Part shown: one piece after another, positions 8,710 to 16,752 of the stretch
How the letters are laid out: every line of letters starts with the position of its first letter
How positions within the stretch are numbered: the first letter of the stretch is position 1
From: Paenibacillus phytorum
GTDB taxonomy: Bacteria > Bacillota > Bacilli > Paenibacillales > NBRC-103111
Assembly (NCBI RefSeq): GCF_013141715.1
Contig: NZ_WHOA01000072.1
Span: 1 to 64,000 of the forward strand
Direction of reading: 5' to 3'
DNA length: 64,000 nt
Notes under the pieces: model-generated
Told to the model about the DNA's origin: nothing
What the model saw: only the letters and a program-made list of their open reading frames with translations
Databases searched by the model: none
Made by a program: the position numbers and the translations under genes

Positions 8710-9144
8710 TTACGACAGCAGCTGTGGATTCGTCATAATCAGTACAGCCACGATAACAGCGATAGCTGCGATCCAGCTGAATGTTTTAATTTTGGCGGCA
8801 TCAGTAGCTGTGCTTTTACCTGCTTTGCTATTCGCAATCAGCTTTTTGATTCTACCACCAATCATCCCCGTGATTGCTCCTACAATTAGAAGAAGAACAA
8901 TGGAAGAAATCATCCATAGGACGGACGGCTTCGGATCAACTTGACTGATCATTGCGCCACCTGTAAGGAAGGTTACAATCAGTGAAAATTGGCCGATACG
9001 ATTGATCTTAGCTATCACGCCGACAAAGCTCTCTTGGGCAGCTCCAGACAAAGTTGCAGCTCGCCCTAATAAGAATGGGAACGTGACATACGCACCAAGC
9101 AATAAAGCACTAACGACATGTAAAAAAATCATAACTGGATACAT
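8710..9144 (-). CDS. Small membrane protein, four predicted transmembrane helices
   Basis: The 144-residue protein is strongly hydrophobic, with about four membrane segments (roughly residues 4-25, 48-68, 76-97 and 122-140). The loop between the third and fourth is Lys-rich (RIKKLIANSKAGK). I do not recognise a named family; the pattern is like small integral membrane proteins often left as hypothetical in Paenibacillus. There are no obvious catalytic residues. It stands alone between two terminators, so it is probably its own transcription unit. Confidence 0.7.
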   Translation of the reverse strand: MYPVMIFLHVVSALLLGAYVTFPFLLGRAATLSGAAQESFVGVIAKINRIGQFSLIVTFLTGGAMISQVDPKPSVLWMISSIVLLLIVGAITGMIGGRIKKLIANSKAGKSTATDAAKIKTFSWIAAIAVIVAVLIMTNPQLLS

Positions 9145-9290
9145 TTGGACAACCTCCGCAATTTTATGTAATGGTTTTCTTAAGTATAACCGAACTGGAA
9201 CAGTCTCGACAAGAAAGCGATCCCATGAATACAGCTATTTCACTATATCTACACATAACTGTGACTAATTTTATGTATTCGATGTCATGA

Positions 9291-9338
9291 AAGAAAAACA
9301 ACCCAACGAACTCATCCTGATAATGAGCCCGCAGGGTT
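9291..9338 (-). terminator. Terminator after the large secreted protein gene
   Basis: An imperfect stem (AACCC with GGGTT outside, CTCAT with ATGAG inside, 9300-9338) is followed on the minus strand by a T-rich run at 9291-9298. Confidence 0.6.
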
Positions 9339-9386
9339 ATTTTCACTTCCTATTGATTCAAGCAGATTGCCTATCATCTTAACAAT

Positions 9387-10961
9387 TTAAGGCAGTGGCT
9401 CAGCTGGAACGTTTGCGATCGTAACGGCCTCTGTAAATTTGGCTGTCGTGTTCTGTCTCAATCGCATATTAGCAGAACCGGAGATACTTGGATTAATTTG
9501 AATGCTCACAATCTTCTCCGCATGACCGCTTGCGTCAGCTGTTAGTGAGAAGCTTGTGCTGTAACCATAGGTGGAAGGCCATGTGCCATTGCTATTTTGA
9601 ACCTTAGCGACCTGGGTACCTGAACCATTATAAATACCAAGATTATAGCCGGTTGTAGTTGAATTTGCTGTTAGGCCATTCAGAATAATCTTCACTTGAA
9701 AAACGGCCTGATTTGGCAATTGCGCTTGATGGACAAAAGCAAACGGATCTGTCGTATTCGTGGCGGTACTATATCCGTAAGATCCTACTTTAAATGTTGA
9801 AGGATCCCACCACTTATAACCAGCTGCAGGTGCTGCCCAAGGCTCGGCCTGCGGCTCTGTTGTATTAGCCGGCTGCTCCCATGAATAGAGTGTAGTTGCT
9901 GAATCCAATGTAAGGCCTGGCACTTGCGTTAAACTTGTATAACTTTCTTTGGTTGCCAACCAGTTCACCATATTTACTAAAAGAGAAGCGTCATTCTGCT
10001 CTTGGAATCCCGCATACGTAGTTTTCGTACCGCCTGTCTCTTCCCTCTTATATTTTGGCGTCGCATCTTCAACTGGCGAGGAATCGCCAATGAATCCGGC
10101 TTTGCCTGCACTCACTTTGGAAACAGCAACATAAGGACCTTCTGCTACACCTCCGTCGTTGTATACCCCTTGATCCACAGCACTAGCCCATTTGGTCGTC
10201 GTCGCTGGCAGGTAAACAATACCTTTGGCTTTGTTCGGATCTGTAACCGCTAAAGTCGAGCCTGCATGCATAGCAACCGTGGAGACACCACTCGTTATGT
10301 TAAAAGCCTGAGATGGGCTCACGATATTATTCGCTGTAATATCACCTAATGCATTATAACGGAACTTCACACCAAAATTGGCCGACAACCAATCAGAGCT
10401 TGCAACACCCTGCATCGCTGCCGAAGCTGCCTCTGCTGTACTCATACCTGCAGCTGGATTGGTCCACGCGCCGCGGCGAAAGCCATTGAATACTTCCGAA
10501 GCGTCCCAACGATTTTTATTACGATCTGCATTGTAATGATCGCCAATGAAGAAGATGCTGCCGCCGCCTTGCACATACTGCAGCATGGCGCTTTGCTCAG
10601 ATGTCTTGTATGGAATGTTAGCCTCACCAATTACGAACACATCATACGCTGATAAATCGGAGAGTGTAATAGCAGTACTCTTACGCAGTTCTTTTACAAA
10701 ATAGCCTGCATTTCCTAATGCGTTAGCAAAATCAGAGAAACCGCCGTCAATCACCCAATCAGCCGCACCTGCCGTTTGACCGTGCGTATTATCAAACAGC
10801 ACCTTCTTGCCATTCGCCGTTGTTGGCGTTATCGATGGCGCGGGGTCATTAGGACCTTCTGCATAAGCTTGTGGAACAATACCTAACAATGATACGGATA
10901 ATGCTGCGGTTAAACAGAGTCTTCTCCAGTTTCTTGTTCCTAGCAAGCTTTTCTTCAACAT
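9387..10961 (-). CDS. Large secreted protein with GATase-like domain, function unknown
   Basis: The 524-residue protein has a signal peptide (basic start, hydrophobic core, cleavage after AYA near residue 34). It is followed by an alpha/beta domain with alternating strands and glycine turns (KVLFDNTHGQTAGAADW, then VFVIGEANIPYKTSEQ, then a GGSIFFIGDHYNADRNKNRW segment). This resembles the class I glutamine-amidotransferase-like fold found in ThuA-type and related secreted proteins. The last 140 or so residues look like a beta-sandwich adhesion or binding domain. I cannot name the family or reaction. The conserved-looking Asp/His/Asn motif in GDHYNADRNKNRW could bind metal. An upstream GTG at 10994 would add 11 residues; the ATG at 10961 starts a cleaner signal peptide. 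Confidence 0.7.
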   Translation of the reverse strand: MLKKSLLGTRNWRRLCLTAALSVSLLGIVPQAYAEGPNDPAPSITPTTANGKKVLFDNTHGQTAGAADWVIDGGFSDFANALGNAGYFVKELRKSTAITLSDLSAYDVFVIGEANIPYKTSEQSAMLQYVQGGGSIFFIGDHYNADRNKNRWDASEVFNGFRRGAWTNPAAGMSTAEAASAAMQGVASSDWLSANFGVKFRYNALGDITANNIVSPSQAFNITSGVSTVAMHAGSTLAVTDPNKAKGIVYLPATTTKWASAVDQGVYNDGGVAEGPYVAVSKVSAGKAGFIGDSSPVEDATPKYKREETGGTKTTYAGFQEQNDASLLVNMVNWLATKESYTSLTQVPGLTLDSATTLYSWEQPANTTEPQAEPWAAPAAGYKWWDPSTFKVGSYGYSTATNTTDPFAFVHQAQLPNQAVFQVKIILNGLTANSTTTGYNLGIYNGSGTQVAKVQNSNGTWPSTYGYSTSFSLTADASGHAEKIVSIQINPSISGSANMRLRQNTTAKFTEAVTIANVPAEPLP

Positions 10962-11102
10962 CAAATCCCACCATCCCATGGATTTTTTAGCCACTTATGC
11001 TGGCCTAAGCCTATCGTAGCATAGACCATTAACTGGGAATAGTAGTTGGAAATCAATTTACAAAACTAACAAAAAATTGTGCATCGCCACAATAAAATGA
11101 AC

Positions 11103-11139
11103 AAAAAAAAGAACCAACCACCTATTCACATAGGTAGTT
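11103..11139 (-). terminator. Terminator of the citZ-icd-mdh block
   Basis: A 10-bp stem (11116-11125 with 11130-11139, one G-U pair) with a 4-base loop is followed on the minus strand by an eight-T run. It directly follows mdh. Confidence 0.85.
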
Positions 11140-11160
11140 GATCCTTCATCTAAAAACGTA

Positions 11161-12102
11161 TTAACCTGTTACAACTTTGATTACGTTGCGCACAGAGTTT
11201 GCTGTTTTGTCTAAAGCTGTTTTCTCTTCGTCAGTAAGCTCGATATCAAGAATTTTCTCGATACCGTTAGCACCAAGTACAGTTAGAACGCCCATGAACA
11301 GGTTGTCGTAGCCATATTCGCCTTCAAGTAGAGCGATCGTTGGGATGATACGTTTTTTATCTTTAAGGATTGCTTCTGTCATTTGCACAAGGGAAGCCGC
11401 TGGTGCGTAGTATGCACTACCGTTACCAAGTAGGTTAACGATTTCGCCGCCGCCAGTACGTGTACGTTGAACGATCGCTTCAATACGGTCAGCTGGGATC
11501 AGCTTCTCAATTGGCACGCCGCCAGCGTATGTGTAACGAACGAGTGGAACCATGTCATCGCCGTGTCCACCGATAACAACACCTTTAACATCCTCAACGG
11601 ATACATTCAACTCTTGGGAGATGAACGTCAGGTAACGAGCTGTATCGAGTACGCCGGATTGACCGATTACGCGGTTTTTCGGGAAACCAAGTGCTTGGAA
11701 TGCTACGTAAGTCATCGCATCAACAGGGTTACTTAAGATGATAACGATGGAATCAGGAGCTACTTCTCTCACGTTCTCACAAACGGATTTCACGATTCCT
11801 GCATTCGTGTTAACCAAATCATCGCGGCTCATACCCGGTTTACGAGCGATACCGGCTGTGATGATGACGATATCGGAACCAGCAGCATCCGCATAGTTAG
11901 AAGTACCTGTGATTTGGCTATCGTATCCTTGAACTGGACCAGCTTCGAGCATGTCGAGCGCTTTCCCTTTTGTAGGGTTTTCCAATTGTGGGATGTCGAG
12001 AAGAACAACGTCACCAAGTTCTTTTTGAGCTAACATAAGAGCAGTTGTTGCACCCGTGAAGCCAGCACCGACGACAGTAATCTTATTACGACGAATTGCC
12101 AT
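11161..12102 (-). CDS. mdh: Malate dehydrogenase
   Basis: This 313-residue NAD-dependent enzyme oxidises malate to oxaloacetate in the TCA cycle. The nucleotide motif [10 protein letters not shown] lies near residues 12-21. The substrate loop contains [10 protein letters not shown], and the catalytic His is in [13 protein letters not shown] near residue 177. This is the LDH-like malate dehydrogenase of Bacillus, full length. It is the third gene of the citZ-icd-mdh block, 51 bases after icd, and ends at a strong terminator. Co-transcription with icd is likely. Confidence 0.97.
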   Translation of the reverse strand: MAIRRNKITVVGAGFTGATTALMLAQKELGDVVLLDIPQLENPTKGKALDMLEAGPVQGYDSQITGTSNYADAAGSDIVIITAGIARKPGMSRDDLVNTNAGIVKSVCENVREVAPDSIVIILSNPVDAMTYVAFQALGFPKNRVIGQSGVLDTARYLTFISQELNVSVEDVKGVVIGGHGDDMVPLVRYTYAGGVPIEKLIPADRIEAIVQRTRTGGGEIVNLLGNGSAYYAPAASLVQMTEAILKDKKRIIPTIALLEGEYGYDNLFMGVLTVLGANGIEKILDIELTDEEKTALDKTANSVRNVIKVVTG

Positions 12103-12153
12103 TTGAGATGTACCTCCTAATAGTTTTTAGTAGATCAACTTTTCTCAAAAGAA

Positions 12154-13452
12154 CTAAGCCATGTTTTTGATGATTTCGTTCGCGAACTCGGAACATTTGA
12201 TTTCTTTCGCGCCTTCCATCAAACGAGCAAAGTCATAAGTTACGGTTTTGTTATTGATGGATGTTTCCAAACCTTTGTAGATCAAGTCAGCCGCTTCCAA
12301 CCAGCCAAGGTGCTCAAGCAGCATAACGCCAGATAGGATTACGGAACCTGGGTTAACTACGTCAAGACCAGCATATTTAGGAGCTGTACCATGCGTAGCT
12401 TCGAAGATTGCATGACCAGTCAAGTAGTTGATGTTTGCTCCAGGAGCGATACCGATACCGCCAACTTGTGCAGCAAGTGCATCAGACAGGTAGTCACCGT
12501 TCAAATTCAATGTTGCGATAACGTCGAAGTCAGTAGGACGAGTCAATACTTGTTGCAAAGCGATGTCAGCAATAGCATCTTTTACGATGATTTTGCCAGC
12601 TGCTTCAGCGTCTTTTTGAGCTTTATTAGCTGCTTCAGCGCCTTCTGCTTCTTTGATACGATCGTATTGTGCCCATGTAAATGTTTTGTCCGCATATTCA
12701 CGCTCAGCAAGCTCATAACCCCAGTTTTTGAACGCGCCTTCTGTGAACTTCATGATGTTACCTTTGTGTACCAAAGTTAGCGTTTTACGGCCATGTTTGA
12801 TCGCGTACTCGATTGCAGCGCGTACCAAACGCTCAGTACCTTCGGAGGATACTGGCTTAACGCCGATTCCTGAAGTTTCTGGGAAGCGAATTTTGTTAAC
12901 GCCCATTTCGTCTTGAAGGAATTTAATAACTTTCTTAACTGCGTCGGAACCAGCTTCCCACTCAATACCAGCGTAGATATCTTCTGTATTTTCACGGAAA
13001 ATAACCATGTCAACTAGCTCAGGACGTTTAACTGGGGATGGAACACCATTGAAGTAACGAACTGGACGGGAACATACGTAAAGATCTAATTCTTGACGAA
13101 GTGCAACGTTCAGGGAACGAATACCGCCGCCGATTGGCGTTGTAAGAGGTCCTTTGATGGACACGATGTATTCGCGCATAGCTGTTAATGTATCGTTAGG
13201 TAACCAGTTGTTGTATTTGTTAAAAGCTTTCTCGCCGGCAAAAACTTCGTACCAAGCGATTTTTTTCTCGCCTTTGTATGCTTTCTCAACTGCAGCATCT
13301 AGAACGCGCACGGAAGCAGCCCAGATATCAGGACCTGTACCGTCACCTTCGATGTAAGGGATGATTGGGTTGTTAGGTACTTGCAGAACACCATTCTCGA
13401 TGGTGATTTTTTGACCTTCTTTTGGTAGTTCGTAGGATTCGAATTGTGGCAT
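12154..13452 (-). CDS. icd: NADP-dependent isocitrate dehydrogenase
   Basis: The 432-residue protein is the classic homodimeric bacterial isocitrate dehydrogenase that makes 2-oxoglutarate, CO2 and NADPH. Visible landmarks are [14 protein letters not shown] near residue 31, the substrate loop with [20 protein letters not shown] around 115-135, [11 protein letters not shown] near 155, and the metal-binding Asp region [16 protein letters not shown] near 315. It sits between citZ and mdh as in B. subtilis (citC). The 349-bp gap to citZ contains alternative hairpins that could tune read-through. Confidence 0.97.
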   Translation of the reverse strand: MPQFESYELPKEGQKITIENGVLQVPNNPIIPYIEGDGTGPDIWAASVRVLDAAVEKAYKGEKKIAWYEVFAGEKAFNKYNNWLPNDTLTAMREYIVSIKGPLTTPIGGGIRSLNVALRQELDLYVCSRPVRYFNGVPSPVKRPELVDMVIFRENTEDIYAGIEWEAGSDAVKKVIKFLQDEMGVNKIRFPETSGIGVKPVSSEGTERLVRAAIEYAIKHGRKTLTLVHKGNIMKFTEGAFKNWGYELAEREYADKTFTWAQYDRIKEAEGAEAANKAQKDAEAAGKIIVKDAIADIALQQVLTRPTDFDVIATLNLNGDYLSDALAAQVGGIGIAPGANINYLTGHAIFEATHGTAPKYAGLDVVNPGSVILSGVMLLEHLGWLEAADLIYKGLETSINNKTVTYDFARLMEGAKEIKCSEFANEIIKNMA

Positions 13453-13801
13453 GATAGTTCCTCCTTAGATTTGTGTAAAGTGTATATCGAATGAGTTACA
13501 TGGTGCGTTATGTTGCGTGCTTTTGGCAATGCCTTCCGACCGCTGTTATCATCCTGTCCAATTGAATTGATTTTATGGTATGGGCAGGATTCTAAAGGCG
13601 GGCACTTACGTTTCTCCAGGCACTGCCAAGCACTCCACTTAGCTACTTTAGTATCAAGGCGAGAAGCATTAACAAAAATGATAACTCGTCACCGTAGAAG
13701 TAAGTAGGTAAACACACAAAAAGTGACGGGAGTTGCGGTACTCCCCCGAGGTGAGCCGAGGACGGGTACCGAACTGCCCGCACATGGAGTTAAAATGACA
13801 A
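13453..13801. other. citZ-icd intergenic region with alternative hairpins
   Basis: No coding sequence is evident in these 349 bases. Just after citZ, read on the minus strand, CGGTAC (13766-13771) can pair with GTACCG (13736-13741). The overlapping GGGAGT (13740-13745) can instead pair with ACTCCC (13728-13733), which is followed by a short T run at 13718-13722. The two pairings exclude each other, as in an attenuator. The remainder towards icd holds no clear promoter. Confidence 0.45.
13718..13745 (-). terminator. Possible partial terminator after citZ
   Basis: The hairpin GGGAGT-ACCGCA-ACTCCC is followed after four bases (GTCA) by C and a run of five T on the minus strand, 57 bases after the citZ stop. 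It may end some citZ transcripts before icd. Confidence 0.5.
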
Positions 13802-14914
13802 TTAGCGAGCGCTAATTGGAATGTATTTTTGGTTAACCGGACCCGTGTACTCAGCGCGAGGGCGGATCAAACGGTTGTTTTCGTACTGCTCCAAGATGTG
13901 GGCAGCCCAACCGGATGTGCGGCTGATCGCGAAGATCGGCGTGAACAGGTCACGTGGGATTTCCAACGTTGTGTAAACGGAAGCTGAGTAGAAATCAACG
14001 TTTGGTTTCAAGCCTTTGAGGCTGGTGACCAACTCGTCTGCTTTAATGGACATTTCGTACCATTTAAGGTTGCCAGTTAGTTTACCAAGCTCATAGGACA
14101 TTTTTTGCAAGTGCTTCGCACGCGGATCTCCGTTTTTGTAAACACGGTGTCCAAAGCCCATGATTTTGTCTTTGCGCTCTAATTTATCGTTGATGTAAGG
14201 AACAACGTTCTCTACAGTACCGATCTCTTCCAGCATCGCCATAACAGCTTCGTTCGCACCGCCGTGAAGAGGTCCTTTGAGCGTGCCGATCGCTGAAGTA
14301 ATACCGGAGTAGATGTCTGTTAATGTAGCAACAGTAACACGCGCAGCGAATGTGGAAGCATTCAGCTCATGGTCAGCGTGTAAAACTAATGCTTTGTCCA
14401 AAGCTTCGATAGCGATTTTATCTGGCTCGTTACCTGTTAGTTGGTACAAGAAGTTAGCAGCAACAGAAGCATATCCTGGGGAAGCTAAAGGGTCTTTACC
14501 TTCACGGATACGAGCGAAAGCTGCGATAATGCCAGGAATTTGTGCTTGCAGCTTGATCGCTTTACGCACATTGGATTCAGGGCTCAAATCGTTCGCTTCT
14601 TCATCATAAAGTGCAAGAGCCGATACTGCTGTACGAAGAGCAGCCATGGAATTAACATCTTTAGGGAATGCTTTGATCTGGTTGATAACCGCATCAGGCA
14701 CCTTGCTGTAAGCGTTCAGGTCGCTTTGCAGTTTCTCAAGCTCAGTTTGGTTAGGCAATTTACCGAACCAAAGCAAATAAATAACTTCTTCAAATGTCGC
14801 ATTTTCTGCGAGGTCATCAATATCAATCCCGCGATACGTTAGCACACCATCTACAATGGAGCTGATCGACGAGGTCGTGGCTACAATTCCTTCTAAACCT
14901 TTGGTTGCAGACAT
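13802..14914 (-). CDS. citZ: Citrate synthase
   Basis: The 370-residue type II-like citrate synthase condenses acetyl-CoA and oxaloacetate. Landmarks are YRGIDIDDLA near residue 28, the catalytic His region VLHADHELNASTFAAR near 182, the second His in GPLHGGANEAVM near 218, FGHRVYKNGDPRA near 255, and the catalytic Asp segment NVDFYSASVY near 305. AAGGAG precedes the ATG. It is the first gene of the citZ-icd-mdh block and diverges from ppx. Confidence 0.97.
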   Translation of the reverse strand: MSATKGLEGIVATTSSISSIVDGVLTYRGIDIDDLAENATFEEVIYLLWFGKLPNQTELEKLQSDLNAYSKVPDAVINQIKAFPKDVNSMAALRTAVSALALYDEEANDLSPESNVRKAIKLQAQIPGIIAAFARIREGKDPLASPGYASVAANFLYQLTGNEPDKIAIEALDKALVLHADHELNASTFAARVTVATLTDIYSGITSAIGTLKGPLHGGANEAVMAMLEEIGTVENVVPYINDKLERKDKIMGFGHRVYKNGDPRAKHLQKMSYELGKLTGNLKWYEMSIKADELVTSLKGLKPNVDFYSASVYTTLEIPRDLFTPIFAISRTSGWAAHILEQYENNRLIRPRAEYTGPVNQKYIPISAR

Positions 14915-15216
14915 GGGAATCTCTCCTTAGCTACTCTATTAGCAAAAAATTGCTTTTTTCCTAACTTAATAATAAAGTATTTTGTTTAATAAGTGAACAA
15001 AAGCAGACATAAAACTTCATTATCACTATCATAAAGAATCTTTTTGGCGGAAATCGTCACTGTTTTTTTGAACAATCTCTTCAAAACACACGATACAAGT
15101 TTTTGTTAATTTCCCCGATTTATGCAACCCAGGAGGAAAAGTTTGTCGAGTCGTGTTGAGATTGATACAATGTAGGCAAAGTAATAGTGATTTTTCTCTG
15201 AAGAAGGAGCAAATAC
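14915..15216. other. Divergent citZ/ppx promoter region
   Basis: These 302 bases hold no gene. They contain the ppx promoter near the right end and an AT-rich stretch next to citZ that must carry its promoter and control sites. I could not place a convincing citZ -35/-10 pair or a clear CcpA or CcpC site. Confidence 0.5.
15143..15171 (+). promoter_or_regulatory. Sigma-A-type promoter of ppx
   Basis: TTGTCG at 15143-15148 and TACAAT at 15166-15171 are separated by exactly 17 bases, about 46 bases before the ppx ATG. The ppk promoter has the same two hexamers and the same spacing. Confidence 0.7.
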
Positions 15217-16752
15217 ATGAGCAGCAGCGCAAGTATCGGCATCATTGATATCGGATCTAACTCGATTCGACTTGTTATCTACGAAATTAATGCCCATGGG
15301 GCATACCGTGTAGTCAGTGAGCATAAGGATTCCGCTAGACTCAGTGAACGAATCGCTTCCGATGGCATTTTACATAGCAAAGACATTATTTCTATAGTCC
15401 CAATTCTATCTCACTACGCTCTGCTATGCAAAGTTCATGAAGTTCAGACAATAAGGGCCGTAGCAACAGCAGCCATACGTAACGCGGCCAATTCAGCTGA
15501 AATTGTGCGAATTCTCCAGGAACAGACCGGACTTCATATTGAAGTACTGAGCGGGACAGAGGAAGCTCGATATGGCTATTTAGGCGTAATCAATACTATC
15601 GATATTCGGGACGGCTTGATCATTGATATTGGCGGAGGGAGCACGGAAGTCACATTGCTTCGTAACCGGAAATTGCTGCACAGCGTTTCCTTTCCATTCG
15701 GTGCGGTGAACACCACACGCCAATTTATGAAAAATGGGAATCTGACCGAGCAGGAAATGGGTGATATTCGTCGGATGGTTGAAGATGCGATTTTGGCTCA
15801 TCCTTGGATTGCCAGTTCTCCCAATCTACCTATGATTGGTCTAGGCGGAACGATTCGAACCCTAGGGAAAATAAGCCAAAAACGCAGTAAATACTCGCTT
15901 CAGCTTGCCCACAATTACACGCTGAAGCCTGGGGAGCTTCGTGATTTCCTCCTATTGTTATCCTCCATGCCATTAGAAAAAAGAAAAAAAGTAGATGGTC
16001 TCTCCAAAGATCGCGCAGATATTATGGTTCCAGGACTGATCATTATGGACACCATATTCGAAGCAGCGGGTTCATCAGCGTGCATTATCAGCGGATCAGG
16101 ACTTCGTGATGGCCTTTTCTATGAAACGTCCGATCCTAAGCACCCAATCAAAGAGGATGTTCTTGAAGCAAGTATCCATAATTTGCTTTTGCTCCATCCG
16201 AACGCCGCTGTGAAACATGTCTCTCATGTAGATAAATTCGCCATGCAGCTTTATCATACGCTCAATGTTCCGCCCGAATTGGACGATCGAAGCCAAAAAT
16301 ACTTGCATACCGCTGCCCTCTTACATCGAATTGGAGCCAGCGTCCATTATTACCATTACCTCAAACATACACAATACATGATGACTGGGGCACATATCGA
16401 CGGTCTCAGTCATCGAGAAATTGTTATTTGCTCTTTCATTGCTACTTACAAAACAAAAAACCGGAGCCAGCAACAAGTCCTAGCTTACAAGGACCTATTG
16501 ATGGAATCCGACGCGGCATTAATTGTAAAGTTAGGTACGCTGCTTAAATTAGCAATGGCCTTGGATCATAGTGAGACACAGCCTGTGCAAGAGCTGCAAA
16601 TAACGCAAACCGAATCGACCCTAACTCTCAAGCTGTTATGTATCCACAACCCAATTATGGAGCTTAAGGAACTCGCGGCAATCAGCAAAGATTTCGAAAA
16701 AATCTGGGGGCTGAAGCTTAAGACTCAAGCCGGAGTTTTTTCCAAGAAGTAA
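15217..16752 (+). CDS. ppx: Exopolyphosphatase, Ppx/GppA family
   Basis: The 511-residue protein belongs to the ASKHA-fold Ppx/GppA phosphatases, which release phosphate from polyphosphate or cleave pppGpp. It has the phosphate-1 motif IDIGSNSIRLVIYE at about residue 7 and the second motif IDIGGGSTEVTLL near 138. A glycine-rich GLGGTIRTLGK segment lies near 208, and a C-terminal HD-like helical domain (about 315-500) follows. GAAGGAG precedes the ATG. It faces ppk, the polyphosphate-making enzyme, with overlapping 3' ends. That pairing favours exopolyphosphatase over guanosine pentaphosphatase, although both activities occur in the family. Confidence 0.9.
   Translation: MSSSASIGIIDIGSNSIRLVIYEINAHGAYRVVSEHKDSARLSERIASDGILHSKDIISIVPILSHYALLCKVHEVQTIRAVATAAIRNAANSAEIVRILQEQTGLHIEVLSGTEEARYGYLGVINTIDIRDGLIIDIGGGSTEVTLLRNRKLLHSVSFPFGAVNTTRQFMKNGNLTEQEMGDIRRMVEDAILAHPWIASSPNLPMIGLGGTIRTLGKISQKRSKYSLQLAHNYTLKPGELRDFLLLLSSMPLEKRKKVDGLSKDRADIMVPGLIIMDTIFEAAGSSACIISGSGLRDGLFYETSDPKHPIKEDVLEASIHNLLLLHPNAAVKHVSHVDKFAMQLYHTLNVPPELDDRSQKYLHTAALLHRIGASVHYYHYLKHTQYMMTGAHIDGLSHREIVICSFIATYKTKNRSQQQVLAYKDLLMESDAALIVKLGTLLKLAMALDHSETQPVQELQITQTESTLTLKLLCIHNPIMELKELAAISKDFEKIWGLKLKTQAGVFSKK

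Noticed and set aside
13728-13771. T-box riboswitch in the citZ-icd gap, because GTACCGC resembles the T-box antiterminator core
   Set aside because: The UGGN bulge that pairs with the tRNA end is replaced by other bases, no specifier loop or AG bulge was seen, and the next gene is isocitrate dehydrogenase, not an amino-acid gene.
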